Shown here: positions 36,002 through 47,008 of the stretch, piece after piece
Layout of the letters: each line of letters begins with the position of its first letter
How positions within the stretch are numbered: the stretch's first letter is position 1
Assembly: GCA_033239125.1 (NCBI GenBank)
Contig: BSWB01000004.1
Span: forward strand, 83,356,501-83,420,500
Direction: 5' to 3'
DNA from: Fagopyrum homotropicum
Lineage: Eukaryota > Streptophyta > Magnoliopsida > Caryophyllales > Polygonaceae
Length of the DNA: 64,000 bases
Position numbers and translations under genes: made by a program
Notes under the pieces: model-generated
Told to the model about the DNA's origin: nothing
Databases searched by the model: none
The model's input: only the letters and a program-made list of their open reading frames with translations

Positions 36002-36631
36002 TCAAACTTTGAGACTAGCTGAGAAGGTGTGTGTGGAGCCTTTCCATTCCGTCCCGCAATTATCCTCTTGGGTCATTGACCGAAGTGAAGGGGACTTTTC
36101 CGTGTGGGACTATAGGAGGTTCTAAATTCTCCATGTGGGACTCTATTATAACACTTTTGCAAGTAAGAGAAATTAATTTCAAAAGACAACAACAAAGAGA
36201 AAGGCTCCATGTGGGACTATTATCTCATTTTAAGAATCAATACCTTTAAATGATACCAACTTATAATAAAAGATTAATATTCAAATGAGACCAATTTCTA
36301 ATATAAACATTATTATTGAGACTAGCTTATAATCATATTTATAAAAACATATATCTTACAATAAAATCAATTTATAATAAAAAAAAATATTATGAATATT
36401 TGTTCCGACAAGTATAAATATGTGAGTATGTACAAAGTTTTATGTAGTATAGATGTATATATGTTTAATTAAATGCGATCAATGTGAGTAAGTATAAAGT
36501 TATATAAAAAAAAATTATCAATATATTACTTTGATTAACTAAAATAGTTTACCATGTAATATTCTTCCTTTTAATATATTTCAAAATATAAATTTGTACA
36601 AAATTGTAATATACAATCTTTATTCATTCTT
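36002..36631. other. AT-rich sequence right of element D
   Basis: No gene. It holds three copies of a CCATGTGGGAC-like phrase (36101, 36131, 36207) and one arm of a perfect 22-bp inverted repeat (36031-36052) whose partner is at 37264-37285. The rest is AT-rich. Confidence 0.5.
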
Positions 36632-37170
36632 CCTAAAACAAATACACTTTATATATAATAAATAAAATTATCCGAAAATATATAGTGATCCGGACTATCC
36701 GGATATTTGGCAATCCGAGACAATCTACAAATATCAGGATGCCCAAAACACCGATCCGGATAAAATCAAAACGGATGCTATAAAAATCGGGTTGATGATC
36801 AGTGAATATTCGGGTGCCTAAAACAAATACATTTAATATATAGTAAATTAAATTATCCGGAAATATATAGCGATCCGGATTATTTGGATATTCGGCAATC
36901 CGAGACGATCTGCGGATATCCGGATACTTAAAATACCGATCCGTATCCGATCTGGATGAGATCAAAACTTATACTAAAAATATCGGGTTGATAATTCACA
37001 GATATCCGGATGCCTAAAACAAATACATTTAATATATGATAAATAAAATTATTCGGAAATATATAGTGATACGGATATTCGGCAATCCGAGACGATCTAC
37101 CTAAAATACCGTTTCGTATTCGATCCGGATCAGATCAAAATGGATACTAAAACATCGGATTATGCGAACC
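36632..37170. repeat. Tandem repeat, about three units of 185-196 bp
   Basis: Units begin CCTAAAACAAATAC at 36632, 36817 and 37013. Each continues with an AT-rich stretch, TATCCGGATA-like palindromes, 'GGCAATCCGAGACRATCT' and 'GATCAAAAYGGATACTAAAA'-like text. The third unit lacks an internal part. Divergence between units is substantial. No reading frame is supported. Confidence 0.88.
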
Positions 37171-37304
37171 AATTAAAAAAGTTAGTTGCGTGATCGTAAG
37201 ATCCGTTTAGTTTGGTCAAGGAACCAAGTGGATAATTGTGAGAGTCGGCTATGAACTCTCGGAACGGAATGGAAAGGCTCCACACGCATCTAAACTGTCC
37301 CACA
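37171..37304. other. Flank between tandem repeat and L1
   Basis: No gene. It contains the right arm of the 22-bp inverted repeat (37264-37285) and a second inverted block (37224-37237 against 36058-36072). Confidence 0.5.
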
Positions 37305-39548
37305 TATAACACCCCAAATCCGCAGGATTTGGAGTGGTACGGGAGGAGACCTCACAATGGGTACCGACCCTTAGCGTGACAACAATTTCACCGGATCTTG
37401 CAACAAGGCACAAATAAAGGCCTAAACCGAAATACATTTTTATTCAATGTTATGAAACCCGAATACAAAAGAAAGGAAAGACTTCAGCCGTCCTTACAAC
37501 AACAACCTCAACAATACACAAATATACAATAATACACAAGGACTTAAATCCCCCAAACTCGTCCTATGATGTAAGGGAACCCCGGCTGCCCACTCCTCCG
37601 GATCACTCGGCAACATCCTAACCTGCACATCAACTACAACAATCGGTATAAAACCGTTAGCTCACATTCTACGTATTATATAGATAGTATGGCACACACA
37701 CAAACAAGCAACCATATCACACAAGTCATACTCATCCACCTACAACATATTCTTACCTTCTTTATAACTTATTCCATTACTAGTTCCATTCGTTGTAAGT
37801 GTGACACGAGAGTCTTATAACTCTCGCCTCTATTCCCGTGTAACCAACAAGAGTGATGTGAAGCTCAACCCATATACCATGTGGAGTGGCGAAGAAGCCC
37901 GCCTGTATACCATGTATGATCTGGTCGTAGAGAACCTCCCAGTCTCCCTCGGGAGCTGGGCAGTGATGTCACCACCCAATAATAAACAATGGGCCAACAA
38001 TATATATAACCAAGTTATCCTAATTCGGTTTCATGATCATAAGAAATTAAATACCCACCACCATCACATATCCAAATAATGCATCAAAGCGGCTAAGTAA
38101 GTTCGAGGACTTACCTCGTCTCAAAGCTAGCTAAAAACCGATCTCACTTCCCGTAGGAATACAACCAAGGCTTGTTCAAGACAAGGCACGATAATCAACA
38201 ACCACCCATTCAAGCTAGAAGTCCTTAGAATTCTAGTACTATATACTCTTACAAGATCATACACTCCCCTAAACTAGGATAGCACTCCTAGTCCTCACAA
38301 CTCACAAGATCATGACTACAACCACAAGTGTTAGGATACTCTCATCCTAAACTCCACAATCTCAACCAACATATAAATATCACCTCAAGTCTCACAAGAT
38401 CAACCATTATGCTCACAACTGTATAACAACTCAAGATCCACACACCACATATCATAGAACATCAATAACCTCAAACGTTTTGCTGCCGAACACCTCTTTT
38501 GAGGGATAGGCCTTTATTCAAACATTTTTGAATTTACCAGCATCTTGTGCTGGCGCGCCTCTGGTTGACACTGATGGGCCTAGATGGGCTTGAATGCCGG
38601 GCACGTCTGTTTGCGATGGATGGGCCCAGATGGGCATGGAAGGGCCCAGGAACTTTTTTTTTGACTTTTCATTTGATGTGTGCACCTCAGTTTGAGGTTG
38701 GTTTGTACATGCAACATCTCACGACCGTGCATGCTATGTGTTTGTTTGCTTTTCCGTTTTCTTCGACATATGTTTTCCTGCCGAACACCTCTTTTAAGGG
38801 ATAGGCATTTTTTCACACATCTATGATTCTACCACTAAACATAACTAGATCGAGGAAGAAGGTACTCACACGAGATCAAAGGCGGAAGACTATCCATGGA
38901 TGTCTAGAATGGATTCGATGGCCTTTATCAGGGCGCTTCCGGACCTAAAATCAAAGTTAAGCAAATTTAGCGTATAAGCTAAATTTGACGGAAGATTTAA
39001 CGTATATAAGACTTAAGGTAAACTCGTTTTCCCAAAACCAAGGTTAAAACTGCTAATACATTTTCTGGGCAAAATACACCATTTCAGAAACTTGGGTCAT
39101 AACCTACAAATAAATCTTTGGGCCATATTTTCAAAATAATTCAATCAAGGGCATAATAGTTAAATCTCTGAATTTGGGTCATAAACTGTAAATAAGAAAT
39201 CTGACCAAAATGTGTAATTATATATAAGCAGGGGCATAATAATGCATTTCAAAAATTTGGGCAAAGTATGCAAATAGAAAACATGGGCCATAAATGAAAT
39301 TAACCAAAAAAAGAGGGGGCCCACTATACACATAAGGAATAGCATTTGAACCCTTAAATGCCGGCAGAGAACGCAGACAAGGCTCCTCTTCTCCGGCAGC
39401 TTCGCTGGTGGCCAGTGGTGAGGGAAGGTGTTGGCGGATACGGAGACGTCGACATCAACTTCGGCAGCGACAGAGGCCGCCTTCCTCCTTGGCGGCAGTG
39501 GCAGCTCTTCGACGGCATATGAGAAACGATAAGATGGGAGGAAGAAGA
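37305..39548 (-). repeat. LTR L1, D family, interrupted on the right
   Basis: It begins TATAACACCCC (TG changed to TA) and then follows the reverse complement of the end of D's LTR closely. A foreign segment replaces part of it at about 38478-38833. It reaches the GC-rich leader region and is cut at 39548 by LTR L2. Its remainder is not seen in the window. Several reading frames of the type 'LGLYLCLVARSGEIVV' recur in each LTR of this family and are LTR sequence, not genes. Confidence 0.87.
38478..38833. repeat. Foreign segment in L1 bounded by 35-bp direct repeats
   Basis: The 35-bp sequences at 38478-38512 and 38772-38806 (core CTGCCGAACACCTCTTTT) differ at two positions, and weaker similarity continues past each for about 25 bases. 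Between them lie two GATGGGCC(T/C)AGATGGGC phrases. The related LTR L3 lacks this segment and has about 80 other bases instead. It could be a tiny terminal-repeat element, but no primer site is visible. Confidence 0.6.
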
Positions 39549-40395
39549 TGTAACACCCCAAATCTGTGGGACTCGGGATGGTACGGGCAGAGATCTCACA
39601 ATGGGTCCCGACCCTTAGCCTGACAACAATTTCACCGGATCTTGAAACATGACACAAATAAAGGCCAAAACCGAAAAACATTTTTATGCAAATGTTATGA
39701 TCCCGATAACATAAAAATAACCAAAAGACTCCAGCCGAGTTCTTAACTCCAAAATGCCATCATAAGATACAACACCATACAATAACATTACCAAGACTCT
39801 GAACCAAAGCCGTCCTAAAATGTACGGACCCCGGCTGCCCACTCTTCCGGATCTCTCGGCCGCATCCCCAACCTGCAAGGCAATTACAACAATATCGGTA
39901 TAAAACCGTTAGCTAGCATTCAAAACATTAGAATCATGGTTTTGGCACACACACACGCACATAATAATCATAACCACACATAAATCATCACAACACAACA
40001 ATTATAATCTAAACACACACTAGTCGTTTTATTATCTTTATTTTAACGTTATTCCTTTACTAATCCACTTATGGTGTGACAGGAGAATCTGTCGCCCTTG
40101 TCCCCTTTCACCATGCCGGGTTTGTATTGACGCCTATCAGCATCACCCGCTGGACTGGTCGCAAGGCACCTCCCAATCGCCCCATTTTGGATTGGACAAG
40201 CGGTCACCGCCCGTTATCATACACTTGAGCCTATATACGCATAACACAAGGTTGGTGATCCTATTTCTAGTTTATCATCTTTTCATAACACAAACTTTAC
40301 ACACACACAACCAATCACGCAGTGAAGCTAATACAAGGAAGCTAGCTAAGTAAATCCGGAGACTTACCTGTAACAAGTCAAGTTTAGTCAACGAT
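39549..40395 (-). repeat. LTR L2, D family, interrupted on the right
   Basis: It begins TGTAACACCCCAAATCTG and is closely related to L1 and L3. It ends after 847 bp where L3 begins with the same TG start. The five bases left of it are GAAGA. It is embedded in L1's GC-rich leader. Confidence 0.87.
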
Positions 40396-42219
40396 GTAAC
40401 ACCCCAAATCTGCGGGACTCGGGATGCTACGGGTTGGGACCTCACAATGGGTCCGACCCTTAGCTTGACAATAATTTCACCGGACCTTTCTAACATGGCC
40501 CAAATAAAGGCAAACCGAAATTCATTTTTCTATGCACATGATATGAAACCAGAAAGAATATAACAAAAGACCTCAGCCGAGATACAATCCGAAAATAAAC
40601 GCCATACATGCGGCATACAAAACACAACAACCGAAGGATAAAACACAACTCAACTCCAACCAAAACCCTTCCTAAAATGTACAGACCTCGGCTGCCCACT
40701 CTTCCGGATCTCTTGGCCGCGTTCCTAACCTGCAAGGCAATCTACAACAATCGCTATAAAACCGCTAGCTAATATTCGATGTATTAGAATCAATGGGAAA
40801 GGCACAAACACAAGTAAATAATCATAAACACACACCATTTGCAAAGCACACAATTCAGGTTTATTATCTTTTTATTATTAAGTCATATCCCGTTCTAATT
40901 CAACTTAGGTTTGTGATACGAGACCACCATGGTCCCGCCTCGGTCCCTACTTACCGACATGGAGCGGTCTAGATGCCTCCGACCGTCTAACCAACACGGG
41001 CTAGTCGTCAAGAACCTGCTAGACTCTCGCAAGAGCTAGGCAGATGATGTCACCGCCTATTATCATACACTTGGGCCAAAATAATATAAGGTCGGTGGTT
41101 CTATTACCGGTTTAGTAGTTATAAACGATAAATATTAATCACACACCACCAAACACACATCAATGCTAATACAAGGAATATGAGCTAAGTAAGTCCGGAG
41201 ACTTACCTCGTCCCAAAGATAATCCCGCTAACCACCGCTCTCAACTTCCCGTAGGAAGGCACTCAACACCTGGTCAAAATAAAGCACACAATCAACATCT
41301 CTCTCACATGCTAGAAGGCCTTAAACTTCTAGTCCAAATGATCTCGCAAGATCATAAACCATAACCATGCTAGGATAACAAACTCCTAATCCTCACGATC
41401 TCACAAGGTCATAACCATCACAACACATGCTAGGATACTGTCGTCCTAGTCTCCATAATCTCAACAAGACCATATCACCATAATCTCAATATTCATAAGA
41501 TCACAAGATCAACCAAACACTCAAAGCCTTACAATAATCATAAATCCTCAAAACTCACCTAAGGTCCAACCACTACTTGCATTCACTCTAAGTTATGCTA
41601 TGTCCAACCTAGCATGATACTAATACTAAACATTATTAGATCGTGGGAAAGGATACTCACATGACGTCCAAAGTCGATCAATGGATGTCGACTTTGGACT
41701 CGTGAGGCCTTTATCGAGACGCTTCTGAACCTAACACCAAATCTAGGAAAATTTAGCTTATAAGCTAAATTTGAACGGAAATAATTAAAATATATAAATC
41801 TAAGGAAAACCCCACTTTTAAAACCCAAGTTAAGAACCGTAAATATATATTCCAGACAAATTGTATAACATCATAACCCAAGGTTAAACTCGTTTTTAAA
41901 GTCAACGTTAAAATCCCGTAATTAGATCCAAGGTTTTAAACCACTAACACATTTTCCGGGCACATTATATACTTATATAAACATGAGTCAAAATTCTGCA
42001 ATTAAATTTTCTGGACCAAAACATTAATTAATTCAACAGAGGGCATATTTGCGATTTTTCAAAATCTGGGTCGAAAATGTAAATACAAAATACTGGATGA
42101 CATTTGTAATTATCCACAATAGAGAGGCCCGATTTGAAAAAACCCTAAAAAGGTCTATCTTCAACCTTGAACGAATGTAGAAGGAGAATGGGATGTGAGG
42201 GGTGGCGGCTAGGGCAGAG
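40396..42219 (-). repeat. LTR L3, D family, interrupted on the right
   Basis: It begins TGTAACACCCC and runs 1824 bp, aligned in reverse with D's LTR from its end down to about 32320. It is cut at GGCAGAG by the TG of L4. The five bases left of it are AACGA. Its first kilobase (promoter side) is missing. Confidence 0.87.
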
Positions 42220-44457
42220 TGTAACACCCCAAATTCCGAGAACTCGGGAAGCTACTAGTTAGGACCTCACAATGGGTCCCGACCTTAGTTTGACAACAAT
42301 TTTACTAGGATCTTACAACAAGGCACAAAAGTATTAAAACATTTCAAAACATTAAACAATATATACATGAAGAATATGTATCAGCCTTACAAAGCAAAGG
42401 TACTAAAACAACGCATATGAAGAACAGAAGAAATTTCCGTCCCCAACTAAATGAGTACGTGGACCCGGCTGATCATTCCCTCCGAATCTCTTTACAACTG
42501 TCTTAACCAGCAAGGCATCTACAAGGCGGTATAATACCGTTAGCTAACATTCGACGCATAAGCATAAAAATTAAAAACACATACACACACAACATATACA
42601 CTCAACATGCACACTCAAGTTCGTTTATTATCTTCAATTAGGTGATAAGACGTTACTAATGATACTTATTTTGTGAAACGATAGATTCCCAAACCTCGCC
42701 CCTGTCCTCGTTTACCAACGAGGAATGGTACTAATGCATCTAACCGTCTATCTGCCTGGGCTGGTAGCAGGGAACCTCCTAGCTCTCGTAAGAGCTAGGC
42801 AATGATGTCACGACCCGTTATCATACACTTGGGTCAATTACGTAATATAATAAAGTCGGCCTAATCCGGTTCGTTGTTTATCATAACTAACAAGCACAAC
42901 TCATACACATTACACTGATACAAGAAGTCAGCTAAGTAAGTCCGTGGACTTACCAGTCTCCAAGCGCAATAGATCACCACACTCTCAAGTTCCCTCGGGA
43001 AAACATGCAACGCCTGTTCAACACAAGGCACACAGATTAAACAACGATGTAGTCAACTAGAAGTCCTTAGACTTCTAGGCTCAACATCCTCTCAAGAACA
43101 ACAACACTCTAGTCAACTAGAAGTCCGTAGACTTCTAGGCTCACCATCCACACAAGAACATAAACGCATAAGATAGATCGACACTTATAACCTAACACAA
43201 CTCTTTTAAACCAAACTATACTTATACCCAACTTCGGAACAACCTAAATCTGGATTAAACCGACGGAACGTTCTCAACTTTTACCACATGCTTGTTTGTA
43301 TATCCATCAACAACATATCCAAAAATCAAGTCCAATAGAGGTCAATAACCCCTCCAAATCTACCTCACAAAACTGCATCACAAGCAGTTTTTCAGCAACC
43401 ATCCAGAAAACTACTTACAACCTCGACTTTGAATAATTATAACTCTTATGTCTCTCGATGGAATCCTCTCAAATTTTGATATATTCTACTATGCAATCTT
43501 AACTATGACATATCAAAAATTCAAGTCTAACCGAGAAATATAACCCAATCAAATCTATATCACAAAAATGAATCACAAGCAGTTTTAGACAAAATTCAGC
43601 ACAACCTATAAACTGCTCAAGGTCTCTACTTTGGTACACCATAACTCTTAAACTGTAACTTGGAATCCTCTCAAATTTTAGTATGTTCTACTATGAAATA
43701 CCAACTATAACATATCCGAAAATCAGAAATAAAAGAGGAGTCTAACTTACCCAAATCTGGATTACATAACTAGCAGTTTTTTCAACACTTAGGAAATTCA
43801 GCAAACATTCAACAAAACTGCACACTGTCTCAACTTTGAAAAATCGTAACTCCCAAACCACTCGCTGGATTTATCCCAAATTTTGATAAGTTCTACTATA
43901 AAATATTATCTATAAGATATCCAAAATTAAGAAGAAAAGGAGGAGTAAAACGTACTCAAATCTGGACTCAAAGTTGACTGTTCGTCACTTCCGGACACTC
44001 AGACATGCCACAGTTGTTCTAGTCATTTTCCATGGCTGCTATGGATGTCTTCCCACCTCCACACTAGGTCTTATCCTCCCTCCAAGGTCTAGCTTCATCA
44101 CCATACAATCAACACAACGATAGATCGTTAAACATAGATCCTTGAAGATCTTCCATACAAGCCATAGAAGAGGAAGGAAGAAAGAAGAAGGAAAGAGGGA
44201 GAGGAAGAAGCCTTACCCTTGTCACGTCACTACAGTTCCGGCCTCAAGGTTGATGGATCGACGCTGGAGCAAGCAAGGAGAAGAATGGAGAAGAAGAGAG
44301 CAAGAGAGTGATCTTTTCTCTGTGTTCCGGACGTGTCTTAAGATGTAGTCATGCCCTCCTTTTAATAATACATATTAGGGTTTTAACTTCCGGGCCATGA
44401 GCTGTTTTCCAACAAATCTTGGGGAAACCATACAATAATCTCGGCTAATATTTCCCT
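42220..44457 (-). repeat. LTR L4, divergent Tekay-like
   Basis: It starts TGTAACACCCCAAATTCC. It holds about four degenerate tandem units of near 200 bp (about 43240-43985) and a leader with a purine-rich plus strand (44160-44310). A minus-strand TATA-like box (TATGTATTATTAAAAGG) lies near 44365-44385. The right edge is uncertain. I place it where Athila/Tat-type sequence begins, near an inverted repeat of AATAATCTCGG (44434-44476). Confidence 0.75.
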
Positions 44458-45911
44458 TGATTCAACCGAGATTATTCCTCTGTACGTGTTCTTCCTTAGC
44501 TCTTTCCTTGTAAGCCTTTTGTATCCTTCTTCTTATGATCCTTGCTCTCCTTTTAAGCTCCAGTGTGCTCCAGTGTGATCTCCTTATGATGCCTTGTCCT
44601 TCCTTTCTTTCTTTTGATCCAAAATCCTTCATAATATTTAATTGCAACAAATTTATGTGTAGACACCCTTTCTAACAAAGTAGGCAAATACAAACTCCGA
44701 GTCATGAATATATGTCTATTCATGCAAAACAAAGGGAAAAACTATCTATATGCATGGCTATACTAAGGTCATAATTCTTGTCATCAATATGCTTCTTTGA
44801 TTAATGTTCATCTCATAATGCATGTTGTAGGCTAAACACTTTTGATTTTAGGGTGATAGATCTATGGTTACGGCTTGGGTGATGATAGTTAGAAGTTTCA
44901 TGTTTAGTTTAGAACTTTTGTTGCCCGAAACCCTAACTCTTAGGAATCTCGGTTTGTTCTTCATGAATCTCGGCGGAGAATAGTATGATCCACCCGAGGT
45001 TTTCCTTTGTTGTTCCGTATTTGATAAGTCTTTATGTTAGGATGTTGCATACACCCTAGTGTCTATTGAGTTAAATCTAGCTAGGACTTGTCCTAAGTTA
45101 GCAAACTAAGTGCGGAAAGACACTTACCCGGTGATTTCCTCCTTTAGGCATAGAAGATGATGAATTCTAGGAAGTAGAGGTGTGAAAAACTCTATTGGAT
45201 TGTGTGTGATAGGTTTCCTTCATAAGTCGAGCCTTATCCAAGACATACCCAGTGAGGACTACTTTGAGCCTTAGGTAGTGAACCGGTTTGTGTTGAATTC
45301 CCGAACCTTAGTTCCTTGACACTTACCCGGTAATAAGAAGTTTGGTGAGGTATATTGGGACATGAGACCTTCCCCGTAATTGCCCCCATAGAAGAAACGC
45401 TCATTCCTCTAGCAACCCGTAGGTTGTCCTTACATTATATGAATCTTGAATACAATGCCATAACCGAGATCTTGAACTCTAAAATCTGCTTTTCTCATAT
45501 CATTCACATATATTGCCTACAATGCCATAACCGAGATCTTGAACTCTAAAATCTGCTTTTCTCATATCATTCACATATATTGCCTTGTGTTGTTTGTTTG
45601 GTTGATAATTGCAAAACCAATGTTTGATAGATCACAACCAAAAACCAACAAAACATCATGATTTTTATCTTTTTATTCCTCTTTCTTTTCTTACTCTATC
45701 TAGATTTGTACTATTTTTGATAGTTGCATGATTCGGTTTCACCTTAGTCTTTGTGTTCGACCTTGAAATTCTTGCCTTACTACGAAACGACCCATACACT
45801 ATGGGTTCGCTAGGTAGATTTAAGAAATTATTTCAAGTTATAAACTTAAGACTTTGTGTGCTACATTCTACGAAGCAAACAAGTTTTGCGTGTTCCAAAT
45901 CTAGCCGAACA
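44458..45911 (+). repeat. LTR of element G (Athila/Tat type), left edge uncertain
   Basis: The right edge is set by CCGAACA followed by AGTTTT and a decayed tRNA-Asp primer site, as in element A. The content resembles the solo LTR at 33930-35705 (for example the repeated 'ACACTTACCCGGT' phrases and the 'CCGAGATCTTGAA' stretch). It contains a perfect 67-bp tandem duplication at 45452-45585. Confidence 0.75.
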
Positions 45912-45917
45912 AGTTTT

Positions 45918-45935
45918 TGGTGTTGTTTCCGGGGA
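45918..45935 (+). other. Decayed primer binding site of element G (tRNA-Asp)
   Basis: It reads TGGTGTTGTTTCCGGGGA against the intact TGGCGCCGTTGCCGGGGA. Three of the four changes are C to T, as expected after cytosine methylation and deamination. The position six bases after CCGAACA is right. Confidence 0.75.
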
Positions 45936-46033
45936 CTAGGTGTAGATTGAATCATTGTGTGTGATTGTTAATAGTGTAGATGTTTCTTTTACTTTTGATC
46001 TTGTTTCGTTTGTGTCTTTGCATTTTTCAGGTA

Positions 46034-47008
46034 TGCCGATTGCCGTAAGGAACCTCGAAGCTGAACTTGATGAAGTTTTGAGGCAGCATAAGCTTAACGA
46101 TCAAGCCTTGGTAAATGAGAGATCAATGGCGGAACAACGAGAGGAAGCGATGAACGACTAGCTCGATTATCGGAGGAAGTTTCACGCTTCCTTCAAGACT
46201 AGTGGAAAATCTCACACACCCTCAATGCCTTAAGTGCAACCTCCAAGGATCAATTTGAATCGACATTTGAACAAGTGATGAAGAGGTTGGATGCCCATGA
46301 AAGTTCCGAGACATTTATTGAAAAGGCTCCACCAGAGGAGGTGTACAATGAGAAACTCCTAGCTTTGAGCGTCCCTCTCGTTGACCCCAAAACTACTCTT
46401 GAAGTGCTCACAAAAGAGGGAGCAGACTCAAGCAATCTCGGCCAATTTGATGAAATATCGACCGAGATACAATTAAAACCAATTAGTTTGGCCGAGATTC
46501 CACATGTCGAATGTAACCTCGACAAAAATCTCGGCCTGGTGTGCCGAGATTTGATCTCGAGATTTTGAGGTGAGGGCCCGAAATTCACTTCAAATCCTTT
46601 TGATGCTCTCATTCTCGTCCGGGATGCGCTCAAAAGTTGAAGGTCTCTCCCGAAAGAACCTCCCAAGATTGAAATAAGACCTCTCCCGGTAAGGTTGAAA
46701 GCAAATGATTCCAAGAATCTTGTGAGATCTTTCAACTGAATTGTCTTTTCAAAGTTGGCATTCCTCATATCATAATGATTGAAGGTGGCAAGCGTTTCGC
46801 CAGTAGGATTGCTGACTATAATTGTGCAAGTATGGGGCTTCCCATATGGTTGCAGCCCCACATCATACTCAAAGAAGCGGTCACGAAGGAATTTCACAAA
46901 GGGGAGCTAAGGGGATTCTTGAGAAGATGGTCTCTTGGTCCCGGAAAGGTTGGGACGTGAGGCTTGATGATTGATGACATGAATTAAGACCTATGTTTAG
47001 CCATGCAT
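46034..47008 (+). pseudogene. Decayed interior of element G
   Basis: A frame starts at 46034 (MPIAVRNLEAELDEVLRQHK) and stops at 46161; position after the primer site suggests gag. A second piece (46275-46568) is acidic and holds several CTCGGCCGAG-like motifs in its DNA. At 46649-46738 the frame reads 'EPPKIEIRPLPVRLK', resembling the linker before RT in element A ('LELKPLPTRLRYAF'). Past 46740 I recognise nothing. A 215-codon minus frame here (46897-46250) is not supported as a gene. Confidence 0.5.

Noticed and set aside
39160..39681. A 173-codon minus frame with hydrophobic stretches
   Set aside because: It spans the junction of two LTRs (L1 and L2), and its first half recurs in every LTR of the family (also at 35829-36125 on the plus strand, 37249-37437 and 40275-40496). 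It is LTR sequence, not a membrane protein.
46250..46897. A 215-codon minus-strand frame
   Set aside because: The element here is plus-strand by LTR and primer site, and a plus-frame stretch resembles the pre-RT linker of element A. No domain could be recognised in the minus frame, so I left it out.
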